From: Haliotis asinina
Taxonomy: Eukaryota; Mollusca; Gastropoda; Lepetellida; Haliotidae
Assembly: GCF_037392515.1 (NCBI RefSeq)
Contig: NC_090281.1
Span: 43,500,645 to 43,564,644 of the forward strand
Length of the DNA: 64,000 nt
Direction of reading: 5' to 3'
Shown here: one piece after another, positions 1 through 12,150 of the stretch
Layout of the letters: each line of letters opens with the position of its first letter
Position numbering within the stretch: position 1 is the first letter of the stretch
Position numbers and translations under genes: made by a program
The notes under the pieces: generated by a model
Seen by the model: only the letters and a program-made list of their open reading frames with translations
Database searches by the model: none
What the model was told of the DNA's origin: nothing

Positions 1-107
1 CATGTGCCACGGGAGTAATGATGCGGAATCTTGACTTGACAACTTTTGCCCCCAGTTAGCGCTAGTGCAGTGTTGATAAGCCTTGAAACATAATCAGAGG
101 GAATTAG

Positions 108-599
108 CAGTAGTAGTAGTTGTAGTAGTATATCGTAGTGAAAGCGGTAATGGGAGCGGTAGTAGCAGCAGTAACAGTAGTAGTAGTAGTAGTAGTAGTC
201 GCAGCAGCAGTAGTAGTAGTAGTAGCAGCAGTAGTGGCAGCAGCAGTAGTAGTAGTAGCAGTAGTAGTAGTAGTGAAAGAGGTAATGGGAGCAGTAGCAG
301 CAGCAGTAACAGTAGTAGTAGTAGTAGCAGCAGTAGTGGCAGCAGCAGTAGTAGTAGTAGCAGTAGTAGTAGTAGTGAAAGAGGTAATGGGAGCAGTAGC
401 AGCAGCAGTAACAGTAGTAGCAGCAATAGTAGTGAGTAGTGGCAGCAGCAGTAGTAGTAGTAGTAGCAGCAACAGCAATAGTAGTAGTAGTAGTAGTAGC
501 AGCAGCAGTAGTGGTAGTAGAAGTAGTGGCAGCAGCAGCAGTAGTAGCAACAGCAGCGGCAGCAGTAGTAGTAGTGAAAGAGGTAATGGGAGCAGTAGT

Positions 600-633
<34 letters not shown>

Positions 634-764
634 ACAGTAGTAATAGTGAAAGAGGTAATGGGAACAGTAGTAGCAATAGCAGTAGCAGTAGTAGCAGTAG
701 CAGGAGTAGCAGTAGTAGCAATAGCAGTAGCAGTAGTAGTAGCAGCAATAGTAGTAGCAGTAAA

Positions 765-797
<33 letters not shown>

Positions 798-842
798 TGG
801 AGCAGTAGTAGCAGCAGCAGCTGTAGTAGTGATAGCAGTGCT
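108..842. repeat. AGT/AGC trinucleotide array with higher-order structure
   Basis: About 735 bases of interleaved (AGT)n and (AGC)n. The interruption gaaagaggtaatggg (first copy gaaagcggtaatggg) recurs near 138, 274, 376, 574 and 648, so blocks of about 100 bases have themselves been duplicated. All frames read as Ser, Val/Ala or Leu homopolymers, so the long open frames here are composition artefacts and no gene is called. Confidence 0.95.
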
Positions 843-2699
<1,857 letters not shown>

Positions 2700-2892
2700 G
2701 CGATCTGTAAATAATCGAGTCAGGTCACACGACCCACTGATCAACAGTATGAACTTCGGTCGACACAATTAGGATACGATGGCGTGTGCCAACCCGGGCA
2801 AGTCAGCGGGCGTGACCAGCCGATCCCGTTAGTCCCCGCTTACGACAAGAACGGGTTGCTATAGACCAATTCTAATCAAGAGCTTCACGGGT
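2700..2892 (+). repeat. SINE-like family B copy (partial)
   Basis: Carries the family B landmarks in order: a ctgtaaataatcgagtc-like start, gatcaacagtatgaac, gatcccgttagtc, then a final cttcacggg. The first segment, with the gtgagtgag tail, is missing. Confidence 0.8.
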
Positions 2893-4135
2893 ACAATTTA
2901 CCTATGTTTGACGTACGGGGTGAGTAATGGATCAGACGGTCAAAGTTGGTGATTTCCAATGTCAAAGGTCGATCCGCACACAGTGTATCAGAAAGATGGG
3001 TTTACTAAGGAATGCTAAAATAGGGTTTATTGTGCCTTTGGAAAATTCAGGTTGTTTCGCTCGTCTTTAAATCAAACACATTAAAGGGAGATAATTGCCG
3101 TTGGTTGTACACTCGACAAGTACAAATATTGAACTTCAAGGATCTTTCCAACTATTGGACGATATCGAACTGGTGAGTACCTGGTAATTAGCGTAAAATA
3201 TTGATGAGTGAATAAAATATTCACACTTTGAATTAATTCGCTTCAATGATATCCGTGATTTGAGACAATCACTTCCGAAAATGGTAGTATTTTGATGTCA
3301 TCATTGAAAAATAACGACTTACTCGGTCACAAGCGTGACTCTCTGGCTGTCTGTCCTGACTTCATGAATAATGTGACTTGTGCATGATCAGGTTAATTAC
3401 ATGTTGCTATTCAGGCTTGGTGGATACATGTTGCTATTCAGGCTTAGTGGAAGACAGATTTGCTGACGAGCAGTCGAGCGTTTCATAATTGGTTTTAGCC
3501 AAGGAATCCGTTATTTCCGTAAAAGATTTATTTGTTTCTCAATAGTTCAACGAATCAACATTAAGATGTACATTAAACACTCTCAGTTTTACAAAGAGTA
3601 ACGTTTTCCTAGCTTTCCAATCTGTTTCTTCTATGAAATATTCATGTAGGTGTGTACGCCCGGGTGACTTCCTGAAGCCTTCATTTTCAATGCAAAGATT
3701 TCTAATGAAAGAAATCTCAAATCGTAATGGCTGTTTACAGACACATGTCATTCATAACTGAAAGCTCCTTCTTGAAGCTATTAAGGACAATAGGACTTAA
3801 GAGCTGCATCTCCTTTGCATTATCCTTTGAACAACGACAGAATTTGGCTTTTTATCGAAAGGGTGGGATTACAGCATAAATGATATACAACTCTCCAAGA
3901 CTGTGACATTGTAACTGGAACAGTTTTATTTCGAGAGTGGGGTGATGCCTTTTCTTGTGTGTAACCTGACCGGCAAAAGAAAGTATACACGGTTTTCAAA
4001 CGGTTATTGTCATTGAACTAGACTACCTAGGTACACAAACATAATATAGTGGTGTTGACAGTATCTTTACTCAATCTGAGATAAGACTCAAACCCATGCT
4101 ACAGAAACACGAGGCGTCAGAAACGCGCAAGTTCA
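2893..4135. other. Non-coding stretch, nothing recognised
   Basis: Contains only a short local duplication, tacatgttgctattcaggct at 3397-3443. No gene structure is visible. Confidence 0.4.
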
Positions 4136-4868
4136 CTAGAGTTCCTGAAAACCAGTTTTTGAAACAGATAGAGGATAAGCAGGTACTAAGTCACACAAAT
4201 TAATGTTCACTACTATCGCTTTAGTATCCTGTATGTCCACACCTTGCATCAATACAGGCACGCAGTCTCCTTCTAACTGAAGACGTCTGACACTGGACAA
4301 GGTCATGTGGTATGTAACGCCATTCGTCCTGGAGAGGTTGTGCAATTTGTTGTCTATTCTGTGGTGTGTTAAGACGTCTCCATACGCTTCTGCCCAGTGC
4401 ATCTCATGTGTGCTGATGAACTGTGGAAAGTTAACGTTGTTCCTGTCGTCGCTGCTAATGACGAACAACTCGGGCCTAAGGCAATCTGCTCCGGGGTCAA
4501 CACCTGTCCTTTGAAGGGCATGTAGGCTCTGATACTTGCTGCCAGAAGACGTCTAGCCGTCGTGTATCGACTGACGCGGTGGTCAAGGAATTTTGACGTT
4601 ACCGTCAGGAAACGGGGTAACGTCCTCAAATGCCGGTCTTCAGCTTTGTTCTTACTCCCGGTCTCCAACTTTTTGGTCTGTCCTTTGTCTGGTGTTGCTG
4701 TAGTCTAGAGACGGCGACACGGGTGTAGCCGAAGGTTCTTGCAACGTTGGCGCGTATCGACCACATCTGAACCATACCTATTGCCTTCTCACGTGCAACT
4801 ACTGATAGTTGTGGCATATCGGTGCTGATTTTTTTCAGACTGCATCCGTAACCTGTCCGCATATTCAC
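4136..4868 (-). pseudogene. Tc1-like transposase fossil
   Basis: Three overlapping minus-strand frames together resemble a Tc1/mariner transposase. The N-terminal piece (4868 to about 4626) has helix-turn-helix-like spacing with VAREKAIGMVQMW and TRVAVSRL. The middle piece (4668-4400) carries RTLPRFLTV and RRLLAASIRAYMP. The last piece ends in SVRRLQLEG and VLMQGVDIQDTK, which resembles the usual Tc1 C-terminus. The frame changes twice, and the block that should carry the second Asp and the Glu of the DDE triad is not recognisable. It is a frameshifted, internally deleted remnant with no sign of activity. Confidence 0.7.
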
Positions 4869-5199
4869 TTTTATACCCTTAGTGCATTTGAAAACTCTGC
4901 CCGAGGTTCAAAATCATGATTTATATAACTGACCACTTGGACGTTTTATTCACCACGTGCACGTGAATGTCACTAGATGTATAAATTTTCCATGATGGTC
5001 CGATCAGTTTAGTTTTTTTCAGACTGCATCCGTAACCTGTCCGCATATTCACTTTTATACCCTTAGTGCATTTGAAAACTCTGCCCGAGGTTCAAAATCA
5101 TGATTTATATAACTGACCACTTGGACGTTTTATTCACCACGTGCACGTGAATGTCACTAGATGTATAAATTTTCCATGATGGTCCGATCAGTTTAGTTT
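4829..5199. repeat. 184-bp tandem duplication
   Basis: Two near-identical 184-base copies (4829-5012 and 5013 to about 5199). Each runs from a seven-T tract plus cagactgcatccg to gatggtccgatcag. The first copy starts inside the 5' end of the Tc1-like fossil. Each copy contains cacgtgcacgtg, which is self-complementary. Confidence 0.95.
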
Positions 5200-8100
5200 C
5201 GAGTAGTGTATATTGGGTCAGGAGTGTATGTTGTTTGGTTGAACGAATGGTATAATGATTTAAGTATGTTGTTGATATCTAGTGATATTCATAATCTTTT
5301 TCTTTGTTTTAGGCAACTCAGACAGAGAAACGCACTCGTTTCCAATATCTGCCGAAACACTTAACGTTTATGCAAGTCCTTCATTTCAACTGACTTATAT
5401 TTCACAATAACGTTAAACAATTTCAACCTGGCAGATCAAGATGTGTGTCTTAACCAGGGCTATGGTTGTACTTCCAGCCAAACTCCAGCTATACAATGAA
5501 ACTGATCTTGATAGGAATGTCGTTTACACACTGTTCCGCTGAAGCAAACCTTGGAACGATCTAACTGCAGGTAACCATGTCTGATTGTCAATACACGTAC
5601 GTGAAGGGTGCGCTGTTAGTTCATCGAACTTCTCCGTCTCCATGTCCAAATCAGCCTGAGCTGTTATACATATCCCATCGGAAATCTTTACAAAATAATT
5701 AAACATTTACCCCAGACCAGAAACTAAGACTTTGTGACAAGGTCAGCATCGCGGCACGTCACATTTGTATAAAAACAGCTGTTGCTGAGATCAGATTTGG
5801 CATTCCTGCTTGGATTTACAAACATCTGTTCCGCCCTATATACATTGATGTACAAGCATCCTCTACATACTGAGACAAATATGTGCCCGAATATCCCACT
5901 CGATATATGCTATTCAAAATGAAACGTCAAGAAAAAAAAATTAATTCACTAAAACAATCGTAACGAAACCCATAGGAAAAAGTTTAGGCTACTGATTTTC
6001 TTTGAGCTATTTTCTTTTTGAAAATAATGTTCACTAAAAACCGTGAATTTGTTATTATTTAATTCATTATATGTGTGTTTCACGTCTAAACCCATTATTA
6101 GAGATGGCCATCGAATCACTCTAAAGGGAAGGAAGACGTAGAATAACACGTGTCATCGCAATTAAGGCGAAATTCGCTTTTTGTATGGTTCAACTTATGT
6201 GGCACAACAAATAATTTACACGAACTAGGATTTTTAGTTAGTACAGGTAACCCATTCTGAAACATTTTGGGCTACTTTTTAAGGCCAGAAATGTCAATGT
6301 TCAGCATACTTGGTTAAGCTTCGTTGTGGGTGAGCAATCTGCAATTTCTTATCATTATAGAATATTTAAGTAGCGTTAATAGTATATGCACTAGGCGCTG
6401 GTATCTTTCTCACCCGATCGTTAGATGTGTATATCAACAGCTCGTCGTATTATCAGTCCCAACTCCCTGGGGATCATACTCTTGCAGCCACTAGGCGCAC
6501 CGAGTTATTGTGGCTTCAAGTCCTTACAAGGTACCCATTCACAGCTAGGTGGACTGGGACACATAGTCACAGCAGTTTGCTTTTTAACAACTGTTAGCGA
6601 TTCCAGTATGTCGGGAATGCACATACCTCAAACAATGAATGGAAAGAAAGTGTGAATGAATATCAGAATTAACTACCCATTCGGGGGAGCTCCTTCAATA
6701 TTTCATTTGCCGTTAATGCCTTCATGGCCAACTATCTGTGACTTGACCCACGGGTCATTCGTCAACAAAGAAAATCACTGATCCACATTGTCAAGCTCCA
6801 AACAGTTTCCGATTCTGTAGTGTGGATGATTTCAGGCCCAGTTCCCTCGATGCAGGAAGAAGGCTGGGTGAATCGTGTATTAAGATGCTTTGAACATTAG
6901 TCTATTATATCTTATCAGAGCGAGATAGCTTCATTTCGATTTTCATCTCGCGGATCCTGGTACCGCGCGAGGAGGCAACTATGCTGAACGATTTGAAGCC
7001 ATTTTGATCACTGGTTCGAGTATCCTAGAATTAAGGAATAGAAGTAAATAGATTAAAGGACATTTCTTTGTTTATACATTGTACACGATTCGAGGCAGGA
7101 ATCAACAGCTACGCAATGCACATTGCAATAAATAAGGCTTGAGCTGATCAGTCTGCTATTTCAGCATTTACATGTTTATTAGAGAAACCATGGAGTAGAA
7201 CTGCACAGATTTACATCAGTTTATGGTGATTTTCCTTATGCGTTGATCTGCTGAGTTTAACCGACGAGGTAAACGTCTAGGAGGTCCATCACATCACATT
7301 TTCATCCAACATGAAGTTAAGACGCCAAAGGGAGGCTAATTACTCTCTGATTTGTCTTCATGTGGTTAGTGTCTTACGTTGTTTTGTTTTATTTCAAGGT
7401 TGTTTAAGACTGCATCCACTGTGTGGATCCACGAAACAACAGTGTCATGATGCGAATACCGATTAAACCATAAAATGTGTATTTTTGCACAGATATCTCC
7501 ATATCGTGCAAACTCGGTATATTGTCACGATTAAAACCATGGCTTGAGAGAAGTCACTTTCATAGTAGCTACGCCCATGACTGTAACATGATGTCCTACA
7601 ATCTTACACAAAACGACAATAATTAGCAAACAGGATATCCTCGACCTCCGCCGCTGACAACATAGTCTTTTTGGATCAAGTGTGGTGTATATTTGGTAAT
7701 GCTATACGAGTTATCTCCCTTTACCTTACCAAACGCCATCTTTCGCAGCGTCGGATGTCGATACTCCCTTCAGAGAGAGAAGGCTATGGTTATCAGACTT
7801 CGCCATATTTTCTTCTGTAATAGAGGTGGGACGGGTAGGAAAAATGACATCGAGTACCCGGCATTTTAAGGAATACAGCACTCATGTCAGCATTTTGAAT
7901 ATTCAGTCACGATTTGACAGCGACATTTATAGAAAACGTGAAAGTGTGACAATTATAAATGAAAACTGATCTCAACTGTAAGACTTTTTACAAAACTTCT
8001 TGTAATTCGATACCAGTCGACCGCTCACAAAGTTAAGGTTAATCCAATGGCATCTTGGCTTGAAAGATCCGTGTCATTTAAAGTCCCCAATAATGTCGTC

Positions 8101-8636
8101 ACAGGGTTATTACGTATAACTAGTAGTGACTGCCAGTGTTACAACTGACCCCTAACACGGGGCAATGGTAACAGGTGAATGGGGCAATTGTAAAAAATGA
8201 AGGTTCAAGTGCAACAATCTGTATCTTTTCGAAATAGAATGAAAAAAAAAAACTGTGGAAAGATGTTATCTTGATCAGTTGAGGTGGAAATGGATTAACA
8301 TTAAACCTTTATCATCATCGACATTTAAAATGCTGTTGGTTCAAAGTTCTTGTATTGGTATGTCCAAAATAAAGCATGAAGACTAACACCAACACCTTCC
8401 ACCCGAGGGCTAATGCTATCAACATAACGCTGACAATGGTCTGTTATGATAATACTAGTAAAGAACCAGCATAAAACCATCAAACACGTCACAATTTAAT
8501 TCTGGACTCACAACAGTCCAGAAACTCTCAGCACTGTGGCCACTCTCTCACAAGGGGTTTGGCAAAATTAATCATGCAGCTGTTATGTATATGTGCTAAG
8601 GATGAAAAAATGAAAAAAATGTTTTTCGAAAACTCA
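5200..8636. other. Gene-poor stretch
   Basis: About 3.4 kb with no supported gene on either strand. Open frames are short and lack splice-consistent extension or recognisable domains. Confidence 0.4.
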
Positions 8637-8639
8637 AAA

Positions 8640-9255
8640 TTTAAACTCGCTCGCCCATGGGCATGCCCACGGGCGAACGGTGGCCAATGGGCAGGCCCAT
8701 GGGCAGGTCCATGGGCAGGAGTGTTTAATTTCGTCCAGAATAAATGTTTTGGAGGCTGTAAATGAATGTAAAAATGTTAATAAGTATCATGACACAAATT
8801 TCAGCTTGTTGTGACTTGACTCTGTTAACTGACAGCGATTTTAAAAAATCTCGTCCATGGGTGAAAAACATATTGGCCCATGGACGAGTATAATTACTTT
8901 CATTGAAAATACATGCTTTTTTCCATGCTTTGCAGTTTTCAAATAAATGAATGTATATTTATTGGTGTCGTGACACGAAATTAAGCTTATTTTGACTTAA
9001 TTCGGCTAATTTAGAGTGATTTTTTAAAAAAGTCTCGCCCACTGGCGAAAAACATTTGGCCCATGGGTGAGAATATTTACTTTTACTCAAAATACATCTT
9101 TTTCCATGTTTTGGAGGTTGTGGATGGATGAAAGTATGTTCATAGGTATCATGACACAAATTTCAACTCATTTTGACTTAATGCCGTTAATTTAGATCGA
9201 TTTTACAAAATCTCACCCATGGGCGAAAAACATTTTGGCCCATGGGCGAGAATAT
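8640..9255. repeat. Tandem array of about 184-bp units with CCATGGGC hairpins
   Basis: Three to four diverged units. Each has a conserved segment (atcatgacacaaatttcag, ttgtgacttga or tttgacttaa, aaaatctcg) followed by a near-palindrome of the type ctcgcccatgggc, then a loop, then gcccatgggcgag. The hairpins lie at 8850-8888, 9034-9071 and 9212-9250. The first unit (8649-8720) has several cccatgggc blocks. Confidence 0.85.
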
Positions 9256-11164
9256 TTCCTTTTACCCCACATACATTCATAATTTTCTTCATAACCACAA
9301 CGCATAACGGCAAATGACATGATTACACCGCGTAACAAATGCCCCCGTTGGTGGCAGCCATGTTTCATTCTACGTCACGCGTTAACAACTTTGGGCTTCT
9401 CAAATATTTTTACTCCAAAGCATGTCGCAATACCTGAATTTTGCAGTTGGCAAATTAATTTCATACCAAGCTTGCCTGCGTGAAAACGATTTTTCCTCAA
9501 CTGTATTACGCCATCAGCAAGCAACTGTAAAACACCCGGATGTGTACAGCAGGAAAGCTAAGTGTAACAAGTCTAAGCACCTACACTATACTTTAGCGCA
9601 AAACTCTTAGCGTAATCGCTTTACAACTGATCTACTCAATTGTGACACCATTTCATGAGTCCAAACGTCAGCGAGACTTACCATCTGGTTAAGAAACATT
9701 GATTGCTGAGGACGACAACCCCTCCCTCCCTCCCCTACCACCAACACACACACACGCACGCACGCACGCACGCACGCTCGCTCACACGTGTGTGGGTGAG
9801 TCTTCTGGCGCCTAGGTTAGGGACCCGGCTCTACCGGCTCCAGTTCCCTTGTTGGCAGCTGCCAAAGCGTTCCTCGTCATTGGCTGATTTTGGCGTTTCC
9901 GAATACGTCGTCCCATTTGGTCCCAAAGTTGCTGTCATGCAGTTAGGGACAGATCTTGAAGAGCTGTAACCTGTTTTCGTCACTTAAGAGCGCCCTTTGG
10001 TAGTTTCACTGCTGTCAGTGAGGCACAGTCCTGGTCCATCTCAGTCTTTCACCTCGGTGTTGGCACGTAAATGTAATGCCCTTGAAAGGTCGCCAGGCAC
10101 GGAGACCATGATAGCGGGGTCGTCTGGCCGGTCTGTCTCCTGACTGGATGTCCATGGCTGTTCTCGGTTGATGACCTCACCGTGACGTATCGGTTCTTGA
10201 GGGGAAAACACTAGTAAATAACAGTCTTATTGCTGGGCAGTGTACCACTCTTCGGTTTACCACTCTTTTTCCTGTCTCCAATCCCGCCAGTCTATCACAG
10301 ACGTTCTTGCCTCACCAGGGGTGATTTTGTGCACCATTTCTATTTTACACTTGCAATTTCGATTTATGTTTCCCACTGTTATAAGTGTTTACTCATCGTC
10401 TGGTAACAAACATGCTGTGTTGGAGGGATGTGTTGTTAGCTTTTTTCAAACATACATGTATTGATACGGGTAATTATTTTGACACTTTACAATCATGTTT
10501 ATTTTGGTGGCGTTTCTTTTGGACGCTAGTTTATCTTTACATGAGCAAATACAAAATTGAAATTGACGATATTTTCAATTACATCAAACATAAAGCTATC
10601 TTTATCTTCGGAAGTACCGTTTTAGTTCTACAACATTGGAATCAACTTTCAAAATCTGACATTTCCAGAAGAATGCTAAAGTTCGGTCTACCTTAGAAAC
10701 TAAGGCGAAACATAGATTATCTATCAGCTGTAATCAAATATACAGCGCTGACATTAGTTGTCTGTTATCCTAAGATCAGACCTTTACATTCAAGGAGAGC
10801 TGTCTGCACACCGTCACGTGTCTATTTGTAAATCAAATTCACTAAACGAACCTTAGTGTCTACCTGAAGAAATTCTGTGCAAAATCAACGAACAAGAAAC
10901 ATATGTTATAAAAATATTGAATTTAATACATATATTTCAAAGTTTTCACCGATTATCGCAAAGTAATGACAACACACATTTGAGTGGAAGTATTAATACC
11001 ATTGATGTACAGTTACACTGACAGAAAAAGGAAAACCACGTTCTATGGACAGTCAACTCCGTTATCGCAATTTTTAATGTGGTGTTTCAGTGCAGGTACT
11101 AAAACCGTTATCAGGCAAAATAACAATCACTTTAGTGATGAACATCATAAACATTGATTCATGC
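9256..11164. other. Gene-poor stretch
   Basis: Holds a short CA/CACG microsatellite near 9746-9790. Open frames at 9422-9610, 10240-10464 and 10385-10696 have no recognisable features and are not called. Confidence 0.4.
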
Positions 11165-11290
11165 ATTTGGGCCAGTTGTATCGACCACCTCAACGGGTCT
11201 GACCACCAGATCCCGCTTAGAACAATCGACTACTCCGCATGGGTTACTGAAGACCAATTCTGACCGTGATCTCATGAGAAAGGAACAGAA
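11165..11290 (+). repeat. SINE-like family B fragment (degenerate)
   Basis: Retains landmarks resembling ctgaccaccagatcccg, catgggttactgaagacc and ttctgaccgtgatct of family B. Confidence 0.6.
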
Positions 11291-11837
11291 TTACATGGCG
11301 TCAGTATCCCTGACTGCGTAGCTGAGTAATGTTTTACGACACCTTGTGCAATAACCCCAAAATAGCACAATATCCGTGACGTTGATGTTTTCGGAAGGCA
11401 TTTAGAATTTGAATGAACATGAATACGTGAGACGTTTTATGGACAACAACTTCTCATTATTCTTTACACCACGTTTAAGAGTTAATTCTTGCCACTTGAG
11501 ACCAGGGATAATCTACAACAACTTCAACATATTTGTAGAGTCTCCCTGTTCAGACGAATGATGATCAGGCGAAAACATGGAATGTATCCATGTCCTGTGA
11601 CTTTATTTACGATTTTAGTTTTGAAACTTCACAAGCAATAATTCAGCAAAACAGGAGGAAGACGTCAAGAGCTCCAGTGATTGATCTTGTTATTAAACTT
11701 TAAAATGTTTTCTGAAAGTGAAATACTAGTCGGATACAGTTTCAGTCAAATACTTTATCTGATTTTCTAACTGAAGGATAGTGCCAAGTGAACGCATTCT
11801 TGCAGTCAACAACCGCATGCATGTAGTAGCTACACCA

Positions 11838-12150
11838 ATGTCATCCATAGCAAACTGGCTTCTTGTCCTGTTCTCTGTTCACCAACTAGTTTCAGTGACA
11901 AATGAAGTGACGAAATGTACGTTCCATGTGTCCAGACACAGCCTTATGTCTCCAAGTGATGACGAGCTGTGGGTGATGAGATCTCCCAGAAATACGGTGA
12001 AATGTCTCCTACGATGTCTCCGTGATGGAGACTGTACATCTGTCATGGTGAGCAGAACCACGGGACGCTGCACGGGACTGAAGCTCACATATCACACAGC
12101 ACCAGAACAGACGGAAACCTATGGCGCCATGTATACAGCTTCCTGTAAAA
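11838..12150 (+). CDS. PAN-protein exon 1: signal peptide and first PAN-like domain
   Basis: It ends TGTAAAA|gtacgt in phase 1. The last bases of this exon and its splice donor are the seed of the minisatellite that follows. A decayed inverted copy of the second half of this exon lies at 24106-24262. Confidence 0.8.
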
